From the NCBI GenBank assembly GCA_033675265.1, contig JAUJYZ010000219.1, positions 159,501 to 223,500 of the forward strand: a stretch of DNA of 64,000 nt. Reading direction: 5' to 3'. Every line of letters starts with the position of its first letter. The first letter of the stretch is position 1. Under the pieces are notes generated by a model. That model saw nothing but the letters and a program-made list of their open reading frames with translations, was not told where the DNA came from and ran no database searches. The translations under genes were made by a program, and so were the position numbers. The DNA comes from Actinostola sp. cb2023. Taxonomy: Eukaryota > Cnidaria > Anthozoa > Actiniaria > Actinostolidae. This document shows, piece by piece, positions 21,526 to 31,868 of this stretch.

Positions 21526-22366
21526 GATCCAATTTTATCCAAAACATTGAGTTTACTTAAGTGCTAATATTATTTAAAAAAATTTTCTGCAGTGCAATAT
21601 CGAATTATATCGTATTATAGGTGAATGATAGCTCTAATAGTTGCCAATGTTTTATGGCAATTGCATAAAAACAGAGCAAGTTATGACTCAAAGTTTGTCA
21701 TAGACGAGTGCGCCGAGAATTATAACGGAGTCACTTTTAAAAACCGATAGAAACAGGAAGATCTGTAGCTGTAGATTGCAGCTACGACAAATTAAAATAT
21801 AACATGAAAACTATAGCTAGTAGTTATAATCCTTATTCACTATTGAATTGCGTCAAGCAAAAAAGAATAAAGAATCTTATTCGGAGCGCGTCAAGCGAAA
21901 AGAGAATTTATGACATTTCAGTTGTTGTCACAAGAAAATTTGAAAATCCCAGGCTCCTAGCTTGCAGACAAAAACAGTGCAGATCACTTTCCACTTGTGT
22001 GTGTCTCTCTCGTGTTAGAGTGCAACCACTAAAACCATGAAACAGTGCTAACTTCAATTAGCACTAAATAGTGCAATGTTTTTCTATTGTTCCATTGGTG
22101 CTATTTAGCACTAACTAGTTTGTATTGTTACACGGTTTTAGTGTCAGCACTCTATTGTTGACTAAGACAGGGGCGTAGCTAGGGGGAGTCCTAGGGTGCC
22201 CGTGACCCCCCATCAGTAGTGAGTGGGATTCGGAGACTCGAACAATCTGATAAATCAGTAAGTAAACGTGGGGTGTGCCGAAGGTGCACGCATCTAGGGG
22301 GTACGGGAACATGCCCCCTGCCCCCCTCTATATATGGTTGTATTCCACCGCATGCTAAGTACCTGC

Positions 22367-22412
<46 letters not shown>

Positions 22413-22480
22413 ACTTGATCCATGTTTGTAATCCTAGGGTGCCGCCTAGGATTTGAAACCCTTACCCTGTTTAGGACAAA
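21526..22480. repeat. Upstream duplicated segment of unit B
   Basis: Matches 49140-49950 and, in part, 1261-1830. Includes the small inverted-repeat element at about 22017-22150, a remnant of inverted exon 1 (22327-22365) and an unusually long G run (about 43 bases, 22369-22411), which is probably length-unstable and hard to assemble. Confidence 0.7.
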
Positions 22481-23219
22481 AAAACCCTAAAATACATACT
22501 TATTTTGTTATATTATCCTTTTTATGGCAAAGTAGGGATATTTTTGGTCATTTTACTATGGTAATTGTCAGGCACCATCAAAACATCGATATTTTCTGTT
22601 CATCACGATAACTATTCAAAGATATTAAGGTTGGGAAATAAAGATAAACAAATAAGGATCATTTTCCACTCATAAGTTGGATCATCCGCGAAAGCTTTAT
22701 ATTATCCTTTTCGAGTTATAATAATCTTGGTCTTCACAAGTATTTTGTTGTCATAGCGACCGACAGGAGATCAACTCATTCTCGCTTAGCTTCGCTTTAT
22801 CAGATAACTAATACGCAAAACCTATCATTTGAAAGCTTATATGAAGTGAAAGTTCAGTTTCTAAGTAAGTTTTTGACGACTGGAGTTTATAGTGTATGTG
22901 ATGAAAAACTACGAAGTAATCACTGATATTCGGCTCAGTTATGCCTTCAAGTCGTTTGTTGTCATTTGAATGACTCTTAGCGGCCGACGTGAGTTCAACT
23001 CATTCTCGCTCTATCAGAGAACTAATGCTCAAAACCTCTCAAAAACCAGCAAAAAGCATATTATAAAGGCATGTTTCTAGAAGAGCCGTTGATCCATTGA
23101 TAGTATTTCACTGGGTAGACAGGGTTTCTTTCGCGTCACTCATGCATATTAATGACGCCTTTAGAAATCGTTCGACTGTAAGTACATGTCCCAAAAGACA
23201 ATAGAATTCTGTGCGATGC
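22481..23219. other. Unit B specific upstream sequence
   Basis: AT-rich DNA absent from units A and C. Two imperfect direct repeats start TCAACTCATTCTCGCT (about 22770 and 22991). No gene recognised. Confidence 0.5.
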
Positions 23220-23600
23220 TCCCATATATGGACTATACGGGGATGTGCCGCTCAACAGGGTATGGTTTTTGTCTCTCTGACTCTGGAACAGGGTATACAA
23301 ATCACTGTTTCTGTCTGGAACAGGGGTATATTTTACGTTCAGTTTGGCTCTATAATGATGGTATTTACCCAACTACATTACCCTTCTAAGGTAAAAACTT
23401 GATGTGTAGGCATCACGCTTGAATAAAGAAATGCATGACAATAACACTCTGGAACAGAGCAGTATTTTTATTGCTTCTAGTCTGGAACAGGGTACCTATT
23501 TGTCTGGAATAGGGTCGCAAAATTATCATTCTTTTGACGGGAACAGGTCCAGGGTCTCAGAGACTCAGCGGCACACCCCCGTCCTAAATAACTGTCCGAT
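23220..23600. repeat. Poly-G type interspersed repeat, second copy
   Basis: Collinear with 2395-2640 (GATGTGCCGCTCAACAGGG, GCTCTATAATGATGG, CTGGAACAGGG). Non-coding; frames here are shadows. Confidence 0.65.
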
Positions 23601-23877
23601 ATATCAGTTCAATTGAGTCGTACTCAATCAATTTTGCTTGTCTTGATCTGCAGAACGTGTCATCACGGAGCCCAAGCAAATTGTTTTTAATCTTCATTAA
23701 AATTACATGGAGAGAGAGATCATTGTATACATGAACAATTTCACAGCCGCTCTTTGCAAATGTTGCTAGACTGATATCCAGTATCAGTTCCTGTCAGCTC
23801 CCGTTCGACGTGATCCGTCAGTTGAATGCCACTTAGCAACGTAATACTTTATTGACCAATTGTAGCAACGCCACTAG

Positions 23878-23938
23878 TAGCCTGCGAATACAAAGACCCC
23901 TGTGGCGAGCGCCAAAAAGCGGCTGTATTCGCAGGCTA
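23878..23938. mobile_element. 61-bp hairpin element
   Basis: GTAGCCTGCGAATACA and its inverse TGTATTCGCAGGCTAC bound a short loop. Present only in unit B, at the place where units A and B otherwise resume similarity, so it looks like a tiny MITE. Confidence 0.6.
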
Positions 23939-24064
23939 CGCCACCTGCAACACTAAAAAAATATATCTCTTCAAGGTTGCTTTTAGAATACATCTACCAT
24001 CTACCAATACAAAAACAGAACTGCTCTAATAATAAGAAAATCAGTAAAATATTGGGTGACGATT

Positions 24065-24334
24065 TCATTTCCGATTGTAATTCTGTTGTTTGAATCTCTT
24101 TTCAAATATAAAATAAAAAATAAATAAAAGTTTCGCCTTCGTCACGCAAAGCATCTCTAATTGTGACGACATACAGCTAAAAATACACCCATTTCCAAGA
24201 AGAGCAGCGATTTCTGCCTCGGTGACGTGTTCCCAATTGCAAGTCAGTGAAGTCTTCATATTATAAAGCTGCATTGAAGAAAAGGCGCAATCATTGTTGT
24301 CCGGGTAAGAAATATACGCCTCGTAGAAGAACAC
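24065..24334 (-). other. Conserved - strand open frame upstream of gene B
   Basis: An 89-codon frame identical in translation to 2937-3206 of unit A. Product not recognised. The conservation may only reflect recent duplication; the C-terminal part is shifted in unit C. Confidence 0.35.
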
Positions 24335-24554
24335 AATTCGTCCGATACACTTTACTTTAGGCTATTGGGCAAATTAACCGTATTTTGATTACCGCAGCTC
24401 GAGTTTATTTGGCCGCTCATACTTCTGATTTATGTCGTCCAATGGTTAGATCAAACGGATCAATGTGTTGGCAAACTTTATATACTCATCAGCTTTTCAG
24501 TTTTAATTTTAATCGTGTATAAATAAAGTTATTGTATTGTATTGTATCGATCGA

Positions 24555-24560
24555 TATAAA
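24555..24560 (+). promoter_or_regulatory. Candidate TATA box of gene B
   Basis: TATAAA in CGATCGATATAAATGCAG, 262 bp before the exon 1 ATG, at the equivalent place to gene A. Confidence 0.4.
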
Positions 24561-24821
24561 TGCAGCACTGCATGAGCTTCTGAAGATTGTTCATGATGGC
24601 TGAAATGTGCATAATTATGTGCAAATGTCACACAAACAGTTAGAAAAGATAAGGTGCGTTACTAATAGTTGCCTTGTTTGCACTAGTCTCGACGGATCTT
24701 GGGATGGCCACAAGGAAGCTCTTGTATCGCCTTTTTGGCAAGAAAGACTCGAGAATGACGAGTGCAAAACTGAGTGTTTTTGAAGAGTGTTGCGTCAGTG
24801 ACCTCACAAATAACTGATATT

Positions 24822-25872
24822 ATGGATGAAGAAAGGATACTTGTGTCACACGAATGGAGGACAAGACTCGAGAATGACGAGTATAAAAACTGGCTCAAAG
24901 TTGGATATGGTATGTCCTTAGCATGCAGTGGAATACGACCATATATAGAAAGAGAAACCAAGGCATTCCATGGAACTCTAACTGCTATGGGGATGGCGCC
25001 ATGCACATGTGTTCATGTACCGAGACGGAGATCGAATCCATATCATGATATGACAATATGTGACTGGGCCAAGGAACTAAATCGCCATCACACTAAGCGA
25101 AAACCAACATGGGTTCAGAGCGATGGAAGTAAGTGGACCGATCCTAATGTTGGCCATTGGGAAGCTGCTAAGTTGTACATGCCATTTGGATGTGCAAGTG
25201 GAAAAGTTAGTGCAGACGAAACTGATGCTACTGGACTTCTCAATCTTCTACAATTCTGCAACCATTTTGAAATCAACAGAGCCCTTGTAGAAAGATTCAA
25301 AAACACTCGCAACATGTGGGCACATGCAGCTCAACAAGAACTAACTCAAGCTCAAACAGACGATGCATTTATAGCCATGAAGGATTTACTGCAAAATCCA
25401 CAACTAATGGCTGATCCTGATGCCAAAGAAGCTTTGGAAAGTGTCATAATTTTAGAAAATAAATCGCTGATTGACTTTGTAGACAATGAAAATATCAAAG
25501 ATTTCTTTGAGACAATAATTGAAGAACTCAACTCTCTCAAAGATCAAGAGGATGCTAATGCTAATAAGATAATTGATGAAATCGCTCAAGTGAAGGAAAT
25601 TCTGAATTATTCTTTGAAACAAGACAAAGAACGAGACATTGTTCTTAGCGATATTCAAAGCAAGATCAACGAGAAGCAATTGCAGCCAGCAGAAGTAAAA
25701 CCAAAGGAAGAGAATATGACCTCAAATGTTATTTGGAAGTGTTGCTTGTGTTGCTTACAGGTCTGTGGACTTCTTCTTCGAGTTGCTAAAAGTTTACCAA
25801 GACGACGAGTCGTGATGTTTATGTTCTTGCTTGCTAGCGTTACATTATTAGAAAAAAACATCGAAGACTTGG
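24822..25872 (+). CDS. Gene B exon 1: CXorf38/DUF4559-like domain, coiled coil, membrane segment
   Basis: Open for 350 codons plus one base, ending at a strong donor G|GTAAGT (25872/25873). The N-terminal 200 residues are almost the same as in copy A, including the RNMWAH motif (Arg at 25308, His at 25323). The stalk and membrane region diverge: after LLQNPQLMAD the coiled coil is shorter and the hydrophobic part is Cys-rich (WKCCLCCLQVCGLLL, then VVMFMFLLASVTLL). So the domain is conserved and the linker is variable between paralogues. ATG 24822 is the equivalent of 3697. It splices across 15.6 kb to 41478 in the same phase as in A and C. Confidence 0.8.
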
Positions 25873-26144
25873 GTAAGTTATTTAGAGGAATTTGAACAAT
25901 CCTACTCAATGTTTACAATATATAAATTTAAAACAATATGCCGAAACATGTAGTTGAATTTCCAGTAGGCCCGGACACACGGTGCAACTGTTGCGCGCAA
26001 AAGAATTTAGGGGGATGCCACACGCTGCTACTTTTCTTGCAACTGTTGCGCGCAATTCGCTGAAGTTCCTAATAAAACGAACATCAGAAATCTTTATTGA
26101 TGTATTGAATTATTAACATTAAGCCGTTCCTTTGTACATAGTGC

Positions 26145-26482
26145 AGTAGTAGTCAATGGCCGGTTCAAGCGTAATTTCCCGATTCAACCGAGGATTAGCT
26201 GCGCCAAAAAAATATATAAAGCCCCAGGATTACACGCGTATTTCGGGAGGCCCCAGGATTACCTGCGCCGGATTTTTCGATTTTGCGCATTTCCGATCTT
26301 ACCAAGGAATACACGGACGAATCGGAAGCAAGGAATACCCGGGTATTTCGGAGCCCGGTCAATGGCCGGTTCAAGCGTAATTACCGACTTATGCGGGAAT
26401 TCCGTGGTTCAAAAAAAGTAGCGGATTCCCAATTCTGGGAAAATGGCCCAGGTCAAATTCTGGGAAATGACTCAACCTAAAT
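26145..26482. repeat. Left terminal inverted repeat of Polinton
   Basis: About 220 bp match the right end closely (to 26363), with a weaker match continuing to TTCTGGGAAATGACTCAACC. The phrase ATGGCCGGTTCAAGCGTAAT occurs twice (26156 and 26361), an internal duplication absent on the right side. Confidence 0.85.
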
Positions 26483-26542
26483 TCCGACATTTATACTAAC
26501 GTAACATCTATTTAAGACTTTTTAAACGTACTTATATATAGT

Positions 26543-27200
26543 ATGGATCAACCCATACCCGAGATTAATGTGCCAGTTCTAAAGCCAGTGCAATCACAAG
26601 CAACTCAAAACACAATGAGAAATACCTCTGATAAAATCCAAAAACAGCTAAATAAGTTTGCTGATTGGATTATGTCACATGTTTCGCCCGTTTAAGAAGC
26701 CTATTAATACCCGCGTTGAAGCTTTGAAGAAGACGATTAATGATATCTATAACAACCTCAAAACACCCGCTAAAGTTCAAAAGAAGAAGTCAGCTTTGAA
26801 AGGATTCGTCACATCATATAGAATCAAAGGGGTGGTAAAAACAGACCCGAAAACCTTTCTAGAAAATAATAAACAGGACGTCTTAGACCTATTAAAACAA
26901 CAAGAGAAACCAATTAAGATGAAATTTTTATTAGAGTGTGAATTTTATAAGATGGGTAAGAAGAAGGTTTACACTTATGGATATTTTCACTCTAAAATAG
27001 AAATAATTACAGAATCAACTAATCTAGAGGAGGTTTATAAGAGGCTAACCGAGAATATTTTAGAGAAGGTTGGCAACTATCAGAATATGGGGTCAGGGTG
27101 GATATTCAAAGAAGTTGTTAACTTTGATATTCATATTGATAAATATAAACCTATTGCAGCTTTTTCAGTCAAATTTAATCGATCATCTAAGGGAGACTAG
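26543..27200 (+). pseudogene. N-terminal domain that precedes Polinton DNA polymerase B, truncated
   Basis: Begins at ATG 26543, just after TTATATATAGT, and is broken by one extra T near 26691; the rest is open to 27200. The second part ends with the signature GSGWIFKEVVNFDIHI. From memory, this domain stands at the N-terminus of the protein-primed family B polymerase proteins of cnidarian Polintons and is followed by the catalytic domain. Here the stop comes soon after the signature and no polymerase motifs follow, so the catalytic part has been lost. Function of the domain is unknown to me. Confidence 0.55.
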
Positions 27201-27745
27201 GACCTGACATCGAGAAACGTGGACAGTTTGTCGTGTTTCGCTACCTTCTTGCTTGGCGACAGATCAGCGACTGTTTGAACTAAACCTTTGGAAAATCGCT
27301 TGTTATATTTATCCTACCAAAAGTCAAATATGGGGATTAAACAAAGCTATACAAGGTTAAGAGAAACCCATGATAGACATTTTCCTTCTGGTCACTCGCG
27401 AAGCACAATGACAGATATTTCATCGTACCTTGGGACATTTCATACTGAAATCCGCCATTCTTCCTCCGAGTTCTACTGTAAAAAAATCGCATGATCGACC
27501 GGCAGCAGGAGAATAAAAATGGTAAGCGGTTTTTCAGTAGTTGTTTGCCTTTTATTTCCCGTGATAGACTTTTCTCTTGAAGCTTGTTTACATTTATTTT
27601 ATTTATCGAAAGTGAAGACGCGTTCAAAGTTTTTGTATTTTTTATTGGCCGTGAGCTCTTACGGTGAAAGGAGAGACTGGTGACTTATGCTAATGTACGA
27701 AAAATCCAGGATGTGACATCCAATTTTACGCGATGATAGTATAGA
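27201..27745. other. Polinton interior, no gene recognised
   Basis: The region where polymerase sequence would be expected. It has no recognisable coding text and a base composition like other inserted DNA. It may be a deletion scar or unclassified insertion. Confidence 0.4.
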
Positions 27746-27967
27746 ATGTCAGAAAACAAAATAATTAAAACGATCACAGATGCTTCTGTAGTCATCGGGA
27801 TCGCAGCAGGTGTTGGTTACATCTGTAAGAAAACTATGAAAGAGTCATTTATTAATGATCCTAGCACCAGCCTACCAAACTATGGTAAATGGGTGGCGGT
27901 TCTAGCCGGCTCTATGTATCTTAAACAATATCTTGAAGATCAAAAAATTCTGCCAAAATATCTATAA
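27746..27967 (+). CDS. Polinton small membrane protein
   Basis: 73 codons. Two hydrophobic stretches (ASVVIGIAAGVGYIC and WVAVLAGSMYL) separated by a polar loop with KKTMKESF. I do not recognise the family. It stands five bases before the next gene on the same strand, as in a compact viral gene block. A TATAGA stretch lies directly before the ATG. Confidence 0.6.
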   Translation: MSENKIIKTITDASVVIGIAAGVGYICKKTMKESFINDPSTSLPNYGKWVAVLAGSMYLKQYLEDQKILPKYL

Positions 27968-27972
27968 TATAA

Positions 27973-28276
27973 ATGGCGACTATTGCAATAATGGTGGCAG
28001 GAGCAGTTTTGAATGCAACAACATTCGTAGGAGGCTCTTATCTAGCCAGATATCTATCATCGGATGGAAAACACGTTAATGAAGAGAAAATTCGACACGA
28101 CAAAGCTATTGAACTTTATCAGAAGAATATGGGTGAATGGCACTCACCCCGATTTTGATAAGCAACCACAATTTTCTGATTTTTATAAACCAAGTAATAA
28201 ACAAAAACAATACGAGATGGCATATGTTGGTGGTGGTATGCTAACTGCTGGCTACCTAGCATCAAAATATTTATAG
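27973..28276 (+). pseudogene. Polinton small membrane-associated protein, one frameshift
   Basis: Starts ATG 27973 after TAATATAA. Hydrophobic N-terminus (MATIAIMVAGAVLNATTF), charged middle (RHDKAIELYQKN) and hydrophobic C-terminus (YVGGGMLTAGYLASKYL). The frame changes near 28148 at a CCCC run, so as written the gene is broken. Short proteins with the RHDKA-type middle occur beside other Polinton genes in cnidarians, from memory. Function unknown. Confidence 0.6.
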
Positions 28277-28281
28277 ATTAT

Positions 28282-29136
28282 ATGGCTGAAGGAGGTTTTG
28301 ACCTAGATATGGATCCTTTGGGCGAAGGGGCTGAAGATATAAACCATGATCTAACCAATGATGAGATAGATGAATTATCACCACAAGAAAAAGAAACTAA
28401 AGAAAACTGGTGGGGAAAAACTAAAGAACGGTTCCGTAGATTAGGAATATCAAAAAATCGAGGTTATGAATTACTTACAAATCCATCTGAGAGTAGAGAA
28501 ATTCGGGTTAAAAAGGTAATAGAAGAAATACAATTAATAGATATATCATCGAGCGAAGATAAATTAAAGATAGGAAAGCGAAAAATATCAACAGCAGCAA
28601 AAAGAATTCGTAAATTCTACCCATTCTGGGATCCTAAATTAAGTTCATTCTTGTTTACAGTAGATGATTTTAATAGAACCGAGGTTAAATTGAAAGGTAA
28701 AAAAACTATTTATTATTTATATGAGGATGGTTCTTGGAGTGGCAAAATACCAGATGCAATAATAAATAGTTTGGGGCGATCTGATAAAGTAATTGATGAA
28801 TATAGCAATGTAAAAACAAAAATTGATGAGTTATTTCCTGACAATAAGATTATCTTCAAAGACGGTTTTGATCTACGTTATAACCTTGGTAAAATAGAGG
28901 TTACTCACAAGGATAATGAATATTGGTATAATTTATACAATAGAAACAATGAAATAAACGGCAATCTTCCAAATATTATAAAAAACGCTCTTGGAGACAG
29001 TGCTGAAGTAGTCTTAGACAAAATTGATGAAAAAATTGTAGTGCTATACCCTCAGGTTGTTGATTTAAACGATAAAATCGAGTCGGATACACAAAGTATT
29101 AAATCAAATCAAGGAGATAAACGATTTAGAATCTGA
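28282..29136 (+). CDS. Polinton protein of unknown function with internal duplication
   Basis: 284 codons, starting six bases after the previous stop, with TTATAGATTAT before the ATG. An acidic N-terminus (FDLDMDPLGEGAEDI) is followed by a basic segment (KTKERFRRLGISKNRG). The C-terminal half has two similar units of about 60-75 residues, one with TIYYLYEDGSWSGKIPDAI and one with EYWYNLYNRNNEINGNLPNI, each ending in a helical segment with L-F/Y-P. I do not recognise the family. The position suggests a virion or accessory protein. Confidence 0.65.
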   Translation: MAEGGFDLDMDPLGEGAEDINHDLTNDEIDELSPQEKETKENWWGKTKERFRRLGISKNRGYELLTNPSESREIRVKKVIEEIQLIDISSSEDKLKIGKRKISTAAKRIRKFYPFWDPKLSSFLFTVDDFNRTEVKLKGKKTIYYLYEDGSWSGKIPDAIINSLGRSDKVIDEYSNVKTKIDELFPDNKIIFKDGFDLRYNLGKIEVTHKDNEYWYNLYNRNNEINGNLPNIIKNALGDSAEVVLDKIDEKIVVLYPQVVDLNDKIESDTQSIKSNQGDKRFRI

Positions 29137-29137
29137 C

Positions 29138-30626
29138 ATGGATCATAATTCACAGAATCAAACTGATGAAACAATAAAGCAAATGGAAAATATAAAACAT
29201 AGAATAAGTGGTTTAATTGCAGAGGATAATACGTTACTTGATAATATTGCAGCTCGAAAAACTGATGAAAATACTTTACAACAACAATTAGATATTTTAG
29301 AAAACCGCAGGGAGGCTATAGAAGAACGACTACCATTGAGAGATCGTATAAAACGTATTTTTAAGAAGTATGGTTTTACCGCAACAGCGGTTGTAATAGA
29401 CTTGCCACAAGTCGACCTCTCCGGACACTCGGACACACTCCGTGCGAAGCGAGCACCGGAAGTGAGCGACGAAGTCGCGAACTTCCGACGAGCGACGGAG
29501 TCGCGAGAGGTCGACTTGATTCGCTTGTAGGATTTTGAATCTAATTAATTATTCTGGCGGGAAAGTTGATTGACGTGTGGTTGTAGGCGAGGGCATTTTC
29601 ACGTGCAATGCACAGAATGATTTCAGTTACAACTGAATAAATATTGTTGATGGATGCGGGTTCTAACCCGACAAAAGCGTTTTTAAGAGTTTCTTTAACT
29701 CTAAGCTCCAAAGAGTGTATTTGTATACAGTGTGGACAGGACATTTCGAATCCTGATCGTAGAAGAAAATTATTTAACGGCTCGAGAAAGACGCTGGCGT
29801 GTGACAACTTGGCGTCTTGGCCAGAGTTTATTAATATCGGGATTTGTATCGAGCAAGAAACCTGCTTGTCTAACACAATCTGCCGTTGTTGTACCGACAA
29901 AAATTAAACTCTTGAATCGACGGCAGAAATTCCAAGATTTTTAATAGTCGTAGACGAAAACAAAAACTTTTTCCAACCCCGTCGGCGAACAGAACTGGAA
30001 CACATCCTTCCTGCTTAGATGTGCTTCAATTACTTGCTGCTGTCCCGCTCTGATAGATTCCCCAAACCAAAATCTATCGTTTCTTGGATATTCATATAGA
30101 AAACAAAGCCGAACAACAACACTGACGCCAACGCTACAGATACGCTACAGCAGTTTTACAAGATGGCCGCCGTCAGGTCATTGAGAACTCATTGATATGC
30201 TAGCTTGTGACGTATTTCCTAATGATCCTTGCTTTCTATTGGCTAAATCGCTTTTACGTCACCGGTCGAAAAATCCACCGGTAATTTTGGCGGGATGCGG
30301 GTGAGAAAAGTCCTTTTCAACGGGGAACCGAAAAATTGAAAAGGACTTTTAGAAAGTCTACGGTTGTAACTGCTGTTGGTGTAGTGATTGGCGTGATAAT
30401 CAATAGTTTACAAAGCGGATTAACAAGTGTTGCAAAAGGTCTTGGAAAGGGTTTGAAAACTATTGGTGATAAACTGGCTCAGATATTACCTGGTATGGTT
30501 GGTGCAATAGCTTCCTTTATATTTAAGACCGCCGGACAGGTTGTCGGCTTTCTAGCCAAACACGCATGGCTTTTAATTGTCGCCGTCGTTTTGTATTTTG
30601 TCGAAAGGTATAAAAAGAAAAAGTGA
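29138..30626 (+). pseudogene. Polinton coiled-coil/membrane protein interrupted by a transposon
   Basis: The coding parts are 29138-29396 and 30370-30626 (30361-30369 is the second copy of the target duplication). The first part is a long coiled coil (ENRREAIEERLPLRDRIK) ending KRIFKKYGF. The second is a glycine-rich hydrophobic region (VVIGVIINSLQSGL, GLGKGLKTIGDKL, AWLLIVAVVLYFVER). Taking out the insertion and one duplicate would leave the two parts in the same frame. From memory, this arrangement of coiled coil then amphipathic/hydrophobic tail is common in cnidarian Polinton elements. A membrane-active virion role is a guess. Confidence 0.75.
29397..30360. mobile_element. 964-bp DNA transposon (MULE-like) with 9-bp target duplication
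   Basis: Flanked by CGGTTGTAA at 29388-29396 and 30361-30369. Termini TAGACTTGCCACAAGTC and, inverted, TAGACTTTCTAAAAGTC. Each end also has a subterminal hairpin: AGTCGACCTCTC with its inverse at 29408-29520, and AAAAGTCCTTTTCAA with its inverse at 30306-30352. No transposase, so non-autonomous. A 9-bp duplication is typical of Mutator-like elements, but the family is not proven. Confidence 0.75.
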
Positions 30627-30633
30627 TACATAT

Positions 30634-31270
30634 AATGGTAATCCTATACGTTGAACAAACAAAAGCTGATAACACTATTTGGTTTAAAAATCCTATTAAG
30701 AGCACAAAGATATCGCTTGTAAGTTGTAGTTTTTATAATCATTTGTATAATCTTCCAAGTGAAGGAACAATATCAGATGGGGGTGTTTTGATGCGGATTC
30801 CGAAAGGAAACTACACCAATAATACTTTTAAAAATGCTGTTGATAAAGCTATTTCAGTTGGTGATAGAAAAGTTACAATCACAATTGAAGATAATAAATA
30901 TTATATCACCCCGACAGTGAATGTTGAATTAAACATTAGTTTATCAAAATTCTTAAACATTACAACAACCCCTAAAGGACACACCCGATATAACATCAAT
31001 ATTAGTCAACCTACTCAAGATGTCTGTATTTATTGCGATCTTATTGATTCTACACAGGTTATAGCAAATAATAATTATTCCCAAATATTAGCACGTGTTG
31101 AATTAAACAAGACTGGAGAAAAGATATCCTATAATACTAATATATCATTGCATGTACCTATTAAAAATGATGATTATATTAATAGTATTAGGTTTTGGGT
31201 GACAGACTCTAAAAACGATATCATTGATACTGGATTATATCCAATGCGAATGGTGCTTGAAATCATATAA
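30634..31270 (+). CDS. Polinton minor capsid (penton)-like protein
   Basis: 212 codons from ATG 30634, which follows ATACATATA. Predicted mostly beta strand, with LVSCSFYNHLYNL, GNYTNNTFKNAV and a C-terminal SIRFWVTDSKNDIIDTGLYP. I recall cnidarian Polinton proteins with the closing pattern I-x-W-x-T-D...G...P-x-R, thought to form a single jelly roll. The capsid assignment rests on recollection and fold impression, not on a search. Confidence 0.5.
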
Positions 31271-31281
31271 TTATATATATA

Positions 31282-31868
31282 TGGACTACGACGCGGTTTA
31301 TCCCAAGATTCCAAAATCTGGTGAGAATTTCAGACTACACAAAGTTAATATGGTACTATCTCAACTAGGAGAAGAGCACAAGCATTATGAAAAGGTAAGG
31401 AAGAAGTATACCCGATTGAGATCATTTTTCCATGGAACATCTGTTACAGCAGGAACTTTGTCTGGTATTTTAACAGTTAGTGGTATTAGTACAAGTCTTA
31501 CAGGCCCTGGTTTGGTTGTTGGGGTACCTCTCTCTGCTGTAGGAGGGTTTTTTGGTATAGTTTCCGCAGTATGTGTTGTTGCTGTAAAAAAGCTTACTAA
31601 AAAGTTAAGCAAACATGAAAAAACGATTCAACTTGTTCAATCTAAGGAAAACAGTATATCAGATATGGTGTCAAAAGCTTTGAAGGATGATAGGATCGAC
31701 GAGAAAGAATTCGAACATATTATGTCTGAACTCAAAAAATATCAACAACTAAAAAGTGATATTAGAACGCGGAATAACGAGTTGTTAAAAAAAGATGTAC
31801 CCGATGTTCAAAAGTTGAGGGAGGAACTGAGAAGGGAGATTGTAGAACAACTCATTCCAAAGAAGTAA
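31282..31868 (+). CDS. Polinton hydrophobic/coiled-coil protein
   Basis: 195 codons from ATG 31282, directly preceded by TATATATATATGG. Polar N-terminus, central Gly/Ser/Val-rich hydrophobic region (TLSGILTVSGISTSLTG, FGIVSAVCVVAV), then KKLSKHEKTIQLV and a long helical C-terminus (IDEKEFEHIMSELKKYQQL). The type is familiar from cnidarian Polinton neighbourhoods, usually annotated as uncharacterised. It may be a membrane-interacting virion component; that is inference. Confidence 0.6.
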
